In this document: in pieces, positions 55,104 through 64,000 of the stretch | Layout: each line of letters starts with the position of its first letter | Position numbering within the stretch: position 1 is the stretch's first letter | Source: Phoronis australis | Taxonomy: Eukaryota; Phoronida; Phoronidae | DNA length: 64,000 nucleotides | Direction: 5' to 3' | Assembly (NCBI GenBank): GCA_002633005.1 | Contig: NMRA01000306.1 | Location: 353,866-417,865 of the forward strand | Translations under genes and position numbers: made by a program | The notes under the pieces: model-generated | Database searches by the model: none | Told to the model about the DNA's origin: nothing | The model's input: the letters and a program-made list of their open reading frames with translations, nothing else

Positions 55104-57949
55104 CAATATTCATAAAAAGAGACAATGTTATCTGTTGCACACATTTTACAATGTAGATGTAACGGTCAAGAACGAAAAAACGGAACAGTTGGATTAAAAA
55201 CCGTGATTTCACGATAAACGAAAGGGGGGAAACGTTTGCCGCAACACACAAAGACGTACTGAAAGTGTTTTTTTGTTGGACGGGAAATGTAACACCCAAA
55301 AATGCGCCACCACCATTTTCCCAATTTAAAATGATTTTCTTGTTGTGACGTTGTAAATGAGAACGAGTTCACTGAAATCGACTGATGCCTAAAGTTGCAT
55401 CCTCTACCTCGATAATAAGTATGAGCATAATCTGAAGTTCAATTTCTGAGATATCACGAACAGCAATTTCTCGATCTGACCTTGGAAACTGAAGCCAAGG
55501 TTCTTCCACGAGACATCACCCCGACACTGTTCTGAGAGACACGGACGTACAGACAAACGCATCGCGCTAAGGCATTTCTGAGGACAATAATTTTACTTGT
55601 GTATGCCCATGTAATAACAGCCTAAGAACTCTTGAAAAAACACTTCAGCCAAACTTATATACAAGTTTAAGCTTTTAATGAAGAGTGTTGTGCAATAAGA
55701 AATCATAAACCTTGTTAAATTTATGTATAACATTTTTCAAATATCTAGTATCGTTGATAATCCAGTACAAAGACAAACAAGTACAAGCATTCATTCAACC
55801 ATGCACACCTCAGGAGAGACCATTCTCGTATGTCGCATAAAGTAAACAACTGCTCCACAGAGTTAGCGTGAACAATAAAACTTTCAAATTTTACAGAGAA
55901 GCTGTCAGACACCAAATTTTTATACGCAATTTATTTTACGCATGATAGTACTCATAAGTATATGCAAAAATTGAGAATATTAAGTATATTTTTGTGACAT
56001 CTTTCCTTGTAAATGTATTGTTTGGCTAGTAACAGCAAAATTTTAAATAGAAAATCATGTTTCTCCTAAAGTCCAAGAATTTTTGTATAACTTATTCAAA
56101 TTAAAATAATCTTTGTTAGTGTCACATATTAACTGAATAATATATTGTATTGTGTGACGATGGCCTTGATATATTGCAATATAGACTGACTGGGAAAGCA
56201 TGAAGCCGCCGTTTTCAACATTAGCTCCTAGCCACAACGTCTGAAAGTCAATTACTACTCCCCGAGTACGAAAAGCCACAATTGACGTCATGCGGCCTGA
56301 TGGGTTCGGTTTATTTTTATAAAAAATGTGTATGACGTCGTATACTTTTCATATCAACTGTTGAAATTAAAAATAATTAGTCAGCACTATAACAATACAA
56401 CAGAGGACTCCAGTATTGAACAAAGTGCTCTCAGTGATTGCGAGAACGTTTCCTGTTTATAAATTATAGTCCACTTCGATTTTTCTTCCATCATGTCATG
56501 CAGGTAGAATTCAAAGTTACATTGTCCGCGACAAAGTAGCACCTCAGAGTGGTCGCGCGTCGACCTGTGCTGTGGTAAAATACTTCACACGAGGCAAGCA
56601 GAGACAATGCGACAAGTAGCCGCGCCGTATTTAACCGAATAAGTTCAGCGGTCTTCATTGCATTTGATTATACCGAGTGGTTAGTAACCAACGTGGGGAA
56701 TCGGCGACTTCTAATTACAAGGCACGAATGCTGCTGTTTTGTGTAGCACTGGTCTGTACTAATAATCACAAGTAGTCTATCCTATCCACCAATAATCATT
56801 AAACATGCGTTTTTCGGCCTTAGTTGAGACTGTAGCACATTAAGGGGCAGTTATATTTTGTGTGACTTAGCGGATAACTTTCTGGGCCCGTGACCCCCAA
56901 ACTGTTCGGAGTCACGGGCCCAGTTTAGTAAAGATTACCAAAACTTGGCGAATCGCATCGCGTTAAGTTTACTTCAAGCATAGCACGCAATTGGTCAGCG
57001 TTCGAGTCGAGCCTCGAGTAATGTTTGTTGATCATGGCCGCCGGAGTTTGCGGAAGACAAAGTCAATCACTGCGGTCACGACGAAAAGCGCCATCAGCTT
57101 GTTGTTTTCAGGACTTACGTGGACGTAGGTGTTTATGCACTTCTACGACATCCCAGACATGTCAGTGAAACATCTTGGTGTATGGCAAAATTGAAAAATA
57201 GATAAAAAAATCAACATTGAAAAGTACAATCGCTTGCTCGAAGGTGTTTGATATGTTACGAACGGAAACCCTGCTTTTATTCCAAAATAATAAAAAATTC
57301 AGGTTATAGGGAATTTCAAGCAGTTCGTTGTTCTAGAGCGATTGGTTTCAACCGAACACCTGTCCGCCGAAATACACATTGTAATCTCCCATTTTGTATT
57401 AACGACGATATTTCTGCCATCGTCAAGATTTCGCACCCTCTTGGCAGGAACGTAATGCTGTATTGCTATGCTCGAAGTTGTTTTCAGTTCTCTGCCAATC
57501 TTATCCGCGATCTCGTTTAGCTTATCGAATACAAGTTGAATGCGAGTTTATCGATCGTTCCAAACAAGTCATTGGGAGAGAAATTTAATTACATCCGTCA
57601 AATATGAGCGTAAGTGCAAGGTACTGGCTATGGATGTGCCTTTTCGTGACACTTAATCAGTCCATCACTTTCTGATAGACAGTTATATTAAGGGGTTTTA
57701 ATGGAAGTTTTAGTGCAGCCTGGAATCGGTTAGATAGCAATTGGCTGGGATGAATTTGGAGAGCAATAGATGATTGAGGAGTTAAGCCCAGATTCTTGCA
57801 AAAATTATGGAAATTCGTGCAAAGCATGAAAAAAAACTCATGCTACAGACTCATTGAGGATCGGACATTTTGGAAAGTTTAATTAAAGACGTATTTTTTC
57901 AAATCGATATAAGATGTTTAATTCGGACTTGTAAGATACAGTATGTATA
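55104..57949. other. Gene-free stretch; possible repeat near 55430-55570
   Basis: The segment TTTCTGAGATATCACGAACA and GGACGTACAGACAAACGC (55445-55560) resembles an interspersed-repeat motif common in aquatic animals, but ends are not visible. A 90-codon frame at 57248-57520 has no motif. Otherwise nothing. Confidence 0.45.
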
Positions 57950-59425
57950 GTACTGTTTGTGCTTTGCGCTGAAATCTTGGGTTACATGTTTAGAGATAAT
58001 TATGAAGTAAAGGGAATTAATTGTGAGACTAGAGAGGTAAAAATGCTACAGTGTGCCGATGATACAACAATTGTAACAGATGGTTCTGAAAAGTCTCTTA
58101 AAAAATCTCTGGATCTTTTGGACCAATCTGCTAAGTATTCAGGTCTTAAGCCTAATATTGAATGGATTGGACCCAGGAAGTATGATACCTGCATGCCTGA
58201 TTTTGCAAAAGCTTTAAAATGGTCAAAAGAGAATTTTCAGCTTTGGGGATTAAATTTATTTTAAATATAGATGACATGATTGGTTTGAACTTTTGACATT
58301 GAAAAGATGTTCAATGGAGGAAACTGTTTTTTTAAAATGGTAGCCCAGTTTACTGGGAATCCCTTTTGGAAGGATGTGTTTGTTTCAACATTTGAGTTTG
58401 GTTCGATATTAAACGAGGTCAAAGAAGACTACATAATACGGTCACTTCCTTTATGACATAACACAAAGGTTCAAACTGGAGGAAAACCAATATTTTAACC
58501 TACTTGCAACAAAAAGGGTGTGAGATTCCTTGGTGATTTATTTAACGAAAACGGAAATTTCTTGCCATAAAACAGTTTTGCAGACAAATTTGGTTTTAAA
58601 CCTTTTTACACTTTATTGCGGACTAAAACAATGTTTGAAATTAACTTTCAAAAGTATAGCGTTTTCAAGTGCAAAAGTGTCTCAACCAGTTATCACATAA
58701 CTCTGGCAAATTTTGGCGAAAAATTTGAAAGGTACTCGTAACATATATGATATTTTTTCTGACAACTTTGTTACAAAAACCAAAAGGATTAGAAAAATGG
58801 GAAAATACGTTTGTTTTTGACCGAATGGAAGTTATGTTTTCAAACTTCTGTTTTTTGTACTTCAAATATTACACTCAGATGGTTTCAAATGAGAATTGTT
58901 CATAGGATTTTAGCAACAAACAACTTTTTGATGCGAATTGGTACTTCTCCAACTGACCGATTGACCTTTTGTAGGAATGAACCTGAAAGTTTAGAACATT
59001 GATTTTGGGGTTGCACTTTTGTTAAGCCTTTTTGGAAAAGAATACCTGCAAATTATATTCACGCAAAAATGTCAAAATATCGATAATTTTCAGACTGTTA
59101 TATTTCGTAAAATTGGGAAAGCGAATGAACTGTTAAATCTTATCATTCTTTTGGCCAAAAAGCATATATACTGTAAAAAGCTGAAAGTAGAGCCTCCATC
59201 TAGCACTTTTCAAAAACGAATTAGAAATTTATTTCACATTCAAAAAATATAATTATTGTAGAAATGGGTATGTTTTTTCCTCTTTAAAAAGACACTACAG
59301 ATGACAAGTGGATATTTGGTGTTTTTGCTTTGTGAAATTGTTTTCAGTGAAATGTGTGCATGACTCTTCACTGTACTGTACTGTATTAATATTATTGCAA
59401 TAAAAGTTTAAAAAGGAAAGATATA
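57950..59425 (+). pseudogene. LINE reverse transcriptase and 3' end, L1/Tx1-like
   Basis: 5'-truncated non-LTR retrotransposon. It begins at LFVLCAEILG, continues to VKGINCETREVKMLQCADD, where CADD (58052-58063) replaces the usual (F/Y)ADD polymerase box, then DGSEKSLKKSLDLLD, YSGLKPN and WIGP. After a damaged middle it resumes at LRWFQMRIVHRILATNNFL and the zinc knuckle region FCRNEPESLEH, a stop, and FW, and finally KRIRNLF near 59214. It ends near AATAAAAGTTTAAAAAGG (about 59399). The two catalytic Asp are still present, but the first aromatic is Cys and many frames are broken. Confidence 0.75.
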
Positions 59426-60404
59426 GTATGATCTCGCTGTGGGGCTCAAATTAAGTGTCTGATCTGATATTTTGAGAACCTCCGGTAAGTACAACTGATT
59501 TCAATATATTCAAAGTATTGATAAATGCAGACGAAGATTTTGTGCATTTGTGCGCTTGCCTTCTAGGCTCACCGAAAGATTCCTCATTGAAAAATGTCTG
59601 CTTAGAAATTTTTTCTGTCGCAACATGCAGAAACTCAAAAAAAGAAGCATCTGTACAGTGTGCAATGTATGATATGACCCAACATATCAAGTGAATAATG
59701 ATTTCGGAACTTTATGTTTGTGCATATACGTCAAAGTTTTCATCGTGTATTTTTACGTTTTGTTCATGAAGATTTTGAATTTCTGCTATAGTATGTCAGA
59801 GCACAAGTTTCCTTTAGTTCCAAATTTCAAAACGTCAACTGCTCGTCACTCCGTCGACTTTTCCCACAAGGCAAAGCACTTCTCCTTTTTTGATATGGCA
59901 AGACGTAGACGTAGCAGATTTACCTTACGTAGAAAATGCGAATTTGACCTTTGATGAAAAAGAAACATTGCCGATTTCAGGAAGCGGCCAATCCGACCAC
60001 CTTGAGCGCATGCGCGCATATATATTATTAGGGTCAGAGAATTTGAAAACTGTACAGGAACGAAAGAGTTTTTTATTTCGTATTTTGTTTCAAAAATAGT
60101 GAATCTGGCGGTTTTTCCTAAAATTCTTTTAATATTCACAGTGAATAACTCTCACGTTAGCATACCCAAGAATTAAATTCCCCACTACCTGTTTAAATTC
60201 CTTTTTATAATTTTTGCGTTCCCTGCCTTTTTAAGGATTTTCCAATAATACAAATTTTATTCAAAAGTTATATTTCAGTGAATCCATTAGTTTTGTAATT
60301 TCAGTATTCCCCTTGTTGTCTTGCTGCCCTATTCACCGTCTTCGTTCCAAAACGGGTTCTACCATTAACTTCACTATACGTTATTACTTTTAATTAAGAC
60401 TCTA
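59426..60404. other. Gene-free stretch between LINE and DIRS element
   Basis: Open frames at 59451-60139 on both strands overlap and carry no motif. The 5' end of the DIRS-like element may begin inside this stretch, but no terminal repeat could be identified because the 3' end lies outside the window. Confidence 0.4.
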
Positions 60405-60650
60405 TCTGGTAACATCTTGAGTGTTTACTTCAATTTACTTTAATTTTACCATTATATTCGTTGGTCCCCATTTCTCAAAGGGTCTGACATTTCAAATGTC
60501 TATAAATTTAGTTCTCAATTTCTGGTAACATCTCGGGTGTTTACTTCAGTTTACATTGATTTTGTCATGTTATTCATTGGTCGGGTTTGACCATTCAGGT
60601 TTCTATAAATCGATGTCTAATTTATAAATGTTCGGTTGCAACTTGGGTGC
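60405..60650 (+). repeat. 5' subrepeats of DIRS-like element (period about 110-116 bp)
   Basis: TCTGGTAACATC, GTGTTTACTTCA, TTTAC, TTATTC or TATATTC and TTGGTC recur at 60405 and 60521 (period 116). A degenerate third unit starts at 60631 (TTCGGTTGCAACTTGGGTGC). They lie just ahead of the coding region and may be promoter or packaging subrepeats. Confidence 0.65.
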
Positions 60651-61017
60651 TTGCTTCACCCGCCTCTTTTTCTTCATGGTCAGTCTCTGCTTTTGTTAAG
60701 CTTACCAATCATTTTATCACTTACCTTTATCAGTTTTACCTACCCATTAGTAAGTCTAACTTTGGTGTCCTTCACTTCATTTCATTTCCATCTTAATTCA
60801 CCTCTCCGGTTTTTCTGTTTACCTCCTGGTCTAGCCAAAAAATAGGTGGCCTTGGTTTTCCATTGCTCAATATTGCTGCACCTTTTACTCTTCCCTTTCA
60901 GCATACCACGCCAATCGACCAGAAAATCTTCGTTGCCATATCAGACTCGCGGACCATCTCATCAAGAGCCACCCGAGCATCCGCAATCACGTCATATACA
61001 AGAAAACCCGTCCCTTC

Positions 61018-61620
61018 GTGCTTCTCTACGGGCCTTACTCAACCATGACCATTCACAAGCTCAGCCTTCGAAGGCATCGACTCAGCCACCCCAAAGTCCT
61101 GCGACAACTCCTTCAACCACGAATCCGACAACACCTCCGCCAACCGTTATCACCACTACAACACCGCCTACGTCCTCATCGGCTCCAGTCATATCCACAT
61201 CACCCGAAGACCATGCGCCACCAATCTCAGGTAACCTCTATCCATCAGCTCATACCTCTCTGGCTTTGTGTTTCAAAGTCGACGCCAAAGCAAAAAACAA
61301 TCATGTGGACTGATCAATTTGTAGATTTTAGTCAACTCCTTAATCCGGTTTCATCTAGTCAGCTTCAGCTTACCACCGTTAATCATCAATCAGTTATCTC
61401 CCCAATCCCCAAATCTCGTTCCGCCAACATGTTCCAGTGGAACCAAGCATTTCTCGTCTATTTAACTAGCTACACCACCCGTCATCCACATCAAGCACCT
61501 CACCTTGCAAAGTTTTGTCAAATTATGCGCTCCAGCAATCATCATTTCGGTTTTGCTCCCGCCATTCTCTACGATCAACAGTTTCGACAACTTCGTTCAA
61601 CAACCCCTGTTCCTTGGTAA
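61018..61620 (+). pseudogene. DIRS-like gag-type protein remnant
   Basis: 200-codon open frame whose second half is recognisable: MWTDQFVDFSQLLNPVSSSQ, then FQWNQAFLVYLTSY, HPHQAPHLAKFCQIMR and YDQQFRQLRSTTPVPW before the stop. This matches the gag-like protein preceding DIRS reverse transcriptase in cnidarian and fish elements (pattern W-D-Q-VDF--LL-P, FQW--AFLV, YD-QFR-LR). The first half is translated from the wrong frame; a Pro/Thr-rich reading at 60846-61313 (SPATTPSTTNPTTPPP) is probably its natural upstream part. The role is probably RNA binding and particle formation, by analogy. Confidence 0.6.
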
Positions 61621-61859
61621 CCAACATGGAACCCTGGAACCACGTTATCTTCCAATCCTACAAAATCTGGTCTCCCTACATTTTCTCCAATATTTTCCGT
61701 ACCAACTATCCAAGCCACCAGTCCTTTCATTTTCAATTCCTCCAACCACGTTCTTCCGCCTGCCAACCTGGCGTTTTTCCAACAAAACGGTTTCCACCCA
61801 CTTCGCGTGCCCTATCTCCTCGCGTCCTCAACCCCAAACACGACCCACATCCACCTCCA

Positions 61860-62521
61860 CCCGACCTTCCAACACCCCTAAAAATAAACAAACTTCAACC
61901 ATATCTTATTTGTTACCCATCCTCCCTTATCACCTGTATTATCCGTATCGCCCACGGTTTCACTTACGGTTTTCATGTCGGTTTATCCTCATCATTTCCC
62001 TCTCCACCTCCGCATAATCATACTTCGGTGGTCCTGAACTCCGATGTAATTAAGCAAAAAGTCACCATGATGTAGATTGTGGCCGCTATTCCGGTCCCCA
62101 CTAATACCCACTATTTGACACTCCATCACCTGGGCTCATTTCTAGGTAAGACTCCGGTAAGTTTCGCCTTGTCAATAACCTTTCATATCCATCCAGGGAG
62201 TGTGATTCCGTTAATTCTGATATTATCTTTTCTTTCACTCAGGTTCACTATCAAACCATTGAAAACACCATGCATCTCGTCCGCAACTCCGGCCACAATT
62301 TTCTCATTGCTAAAACACACGTACAGGACGCCTTTACAATCGTTCCCGTAAACCCTTTTAGTTACTGTTTCCTTGGGTTTGTGTGGGCTGGTAAGTATTA
62401 TTTCAACCGATGTCTCCCTTTGGTCTTTCTTTCTGATGTAACATATTTAAACTTATCAGTTCATCCTTCGGATGGATTTTCAGAAAAAACTGAATGCCCA
62501 AGGGGTGTCCCATCTTCTTAA
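61860..62521 (+). pseudogene. DIRS-like reverse transcriptase remnant
   Basis: Reverse transcriptase N-terminal and palm segments in shifting frames: TPLKINKLQPYL and HGFTYGFHVGL (entry motif), SPLGSFLGKTPVSF-like around 62130, then VHYQTIENTMHLVRNSGHNF and LIAKTHVQDAFTIVPVNPF, LGFVWAGKYYFNRCLP. In motif A the family has AKTDV, but here it is AKTHV: the first catalytic Asp is His. The order and wording match DIRS/Ngaro RT rather than LTR elements. The second catalytic pair is not visible where expected. Confidence 0.72.
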
Positions 62522-62579
62522 CAACTTCTTCTTCGTTGTCTCCTAATCCCCCTGATGCTCTTCATATCTCCAAACCCTT

Positions 62580-63140
62580 CTCATCTTCTGTGAGAAAATA
62601 GGTGTTCCCATTAATCACCAAAATACCTCCCTTCCAACAACCTCCCTCACTGTCAATGGAATCCATCTTGACTGGAAAACTATGACGGCTCCCCTGCCGG
62701 AGTACAAACTTACTAAGGCCCTACAACTATTAAAAAAACTTTCAACATACAAGTTCTGTGTTATTACGTGACTTCTCATTGGCTTGCTCAATTTTGCCTG
62801 CTTTGTCGTCGTTCCTGGTCGGGCCTTCCTCCGTCGACCTCACTTTTCGCATATAACAAACTCATTATCACGTCACTCTCATCAAAGAGGCCCCTACTGA
62901 CATTCACGCTTGGCTTTCTCTTTTCCAATCCTTCAATGGTAAGGTTATGTTCCTTTTCGAACATTGTACCTCATAACAATCACTCAAACTGTATACTAAC
63001 TCTGTACGCCGCTGTTTGCAGGTCTAACTTGTTTTCTGGCCCTTGGCCTTCCTATATCTCCCATGTTTCATCACCTTCAAGGAACTCTTCCCCATCGTTC
63101 TTGCCTAAGAGATTTGGGGTCCTACATGTAAATTGCTAAC
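62580..63140 (+). pseudogene. DIRS-like RT thumb and RNase H region remnant
   Basis: A long nearly open run begins near 62590: GVPINHQNTSLPTTSLTVNG, then LDWKTMTAPLPEYKLTKALQ, LLKKLSTYK, one stop, LLIGLLNFACFVVVPGRAFL and RRPHFSHITN. This is the conserved thumb/connection region of DIRS polyproteins (pattern LLG-L-FAC-VV-PGRAF-RRL). RNase H follows in broken frames (SFNGKVMFLF, KELFPIVLA, EIWGP). The active-site acidic residues of RNase H cannot be placed. Confidence 0.65.
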
Positions 63141-63149
63141 CCTCGCATT

Positions 63150-63742
63150 CGTTCAATGTGCGACAACCATTAAGTGATTCCATGCATCTCTTTACCCTGC
63201 CATATTCTCCACGGTCTTTCGCGCCTTGCTTGGTGTGAATTTACTGTTGCAGCCTCTGCCTCCTCATCGCTCTTCATCTTCCTGGTCTCTGACGTCTCCG
63301 TCACCTCTACGTCGATGTCTCTCACTATTTCCCACTACAAACATCATGACCACACACCAACCATTGTCATCATTCCTCGTTCTACCAGACTTCATTGCCT
63401 TGTTTCAACCCCCTTCAGCACTACCTCAGTCTCTCCAACCACTCCTCGGGTCTCCTCTTCCAGTTTCCAAATGGTTCCCCCATCTCTTGCTCATTGTTCA
63501 TTTGCAACCTTAACTTAGTACTCGAGTGCGTCGGTCTCGATCCTAAATGCTATACATCACTTAATTTCCGTATTAGCGCACCCACCTCCGATGCGACCTT
63601 TCAAACCCCTGACTCGACCATTCAGCGTATGGGTGGCAGGAAGTCCGACGCTTCCATGAACTTTGTTCGTCTACCCTCCCTCCACTTCCCCCTACTAACG
63701 TTCCCACTCACGCATTACCTTAAACATCTGCCTCTTCCATAA
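63150..63742 (+). pseudogene. Tyrosine recombinase remnant of DIRS-like element
   Basis: Segments correspond to the recombinase C-terminal half: AIFSTVFRALLGVNLLL (family FFGLLRVSE; the catalytic Arg is Gly), a middle stretch in another frame, FQFPNGSPIS and NLVLECVGLDPKCYTS. Then LNFRISAPTSDATF occurs where the family has H-S-F-R-I-G-A-A: the His is Leu, the Arg is kept. PDSTIQRMGGRKSDASMNFV follows, where the family has GRWKSDA---Y. The Trp is Arg and the nucleophilic Tyr position reads Phe. The integrating activity is therefore lost. Confidence 0.72.
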
Positions 63743-64000
63743 GCAGCTGTATTGCCAGTGCTCAGCCTCACCACACCTTTTCTCACTAACCGGGCAACTT
63801 TATTGCCGGTGCCCAATCCCACCCACCAATACTTTTTATCATAGGGGCAACTGTATTGCCGGTGTCCAGTTCACTAGTCATTTTCATCTCAGGGGCAATT
63901 TTTTTGGCAATGTCCAATAACGCTCACCAACATCTTCCTTTTACGGGTAACTGTACTGCCAGTGTACTTTTCACTCCCCAACATTTTCCACCCTAGGGCC
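63742..64000 (+). repeat. 3' tandem hairpin repeats of DIRS-like element (five units of about 50 bp)
   Basis: Five units begin at about 63742, 63791, 63843, 63891 and 63943. The core is GGGGCAACTGTATTGCCGGTG, or a close variant, followed by a variable CCA/CAC-rich spacer. Each core is a hairpin: GGCAA, CTGTA loop, TTGCC. They start directly after the recombinase stop and run into the window edge, so the number of units is a minimum. Confidence 0.75.

Larger units (their letters stand above)
60405..64000 (+). mobile_element. DIRS-like (tyrosine recombinase) retrotransposon, decayed, 3' truncated by window
   Basis: Plus-strand element with the order subrepeats (60405-60650), Pro/Thr/Ser-rich gag-like region, gag-like domain, reverse transcriptase, RNase H region, tyrosine recombinase and hairpin tandem repeats (63742 to the window end). 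DIRS-type elements copy through RNA but integrate with a tyrosine recombinase rather than a DDE integrase. Each domain is recognisable but broken into several frames, and catalytic residues in both enzymes are replaced. Its base use is C/T-rich on the plus strand, unlike the rest of the window. The true 5' boundary is uncertain and the 3' end lies beyond 64000. Confidence 0.75.

Noticed and set aside
61575-61766. Minus-strand ORF in the DIRS region
   Set aside because: Antisense to the gag-like region; no motif of its own.

Overview
This window is eukaryotic, intron-scale, AT-rich DNA from an animal. No host gene can be read with confidence. What can be read is mobile DNA: LTR, tyrosine-recombinase (DIRS-like) and non-LTR retrotransposons, TTAA-flanked THAP transposons, a mariner-like remnant and several foldback elements. 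The mix of BEL/Pao, DIRS, THAP/TTAA elements and diverse LINEs, together with a strong excess of the palindrome TACATGTA (I count about 27 by eye; roughly two expected from base composition), suggests a marine invertebrate. An anthozoan cnidarian is my best guess, but a lophotrochozoan or basal deuterostome is not excluded.

Layout. 1-2873: nothing recognisable. 2874-4562: TTAA-flanked THAP element, copy A1. 4853-5470: mariner/IS630-type transposase remnant on the minus strand. 7947-8086: a 70-bp tandem duplication. 10784-11758: a second, diverged TTAA/THAP family (B). 15088-15375: LINE 3' end with a GAA tail. 16064-17409: a 70-bp hairpin element, a 179-bp foldback element and a tRNA-like unit. 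21564-29327: a BEL/Pao LTR retrotransposon with 5-bp target duplications and a nested THAP element (A2, 22519-24329). 36985-40328: a cysteine-cluster transposon-type ORF between inverted repeat copies. 40747-40883: more hairpin elements. 41598-43465: THAP element copy A3. 43563-43825: an exon-like ORF. 53428-53720: a hairpin-bearing repeat. 54854-55103 and 57950-59425: two further LINE 3' fragments. 60405-64000: a decayed DIRS-like element running off the end of the window.

The most interesting content is the pair of TTAA-flanked element families A and B. In both, a plus-strand THAP DNA-binding ORF converges on a minus-strand acidic ORF carrying an FEP-type motif. In the best copy (A3) that ORF is followed by a Trp-Cys/Cys cluster like the C-terminal ballast region of P2X7 receptors. 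The two families have unrelated-looking non-coding sequence and different terminal repeats but share this arrangement, the TTAA target site and a TGACGTCA motif near the right end. This suggests a conserved two-gene transposon system. The transposase catalytic domain is missing from all four copies, so they are internally deleted and non-autonomous.

All coding sequence recognised here carries stops, frameshifts or lost catalytic residues, so these are fossils. Intact target duplications still allow the insertion order to be read: the BEL element first, then THAP element A2 inside it.
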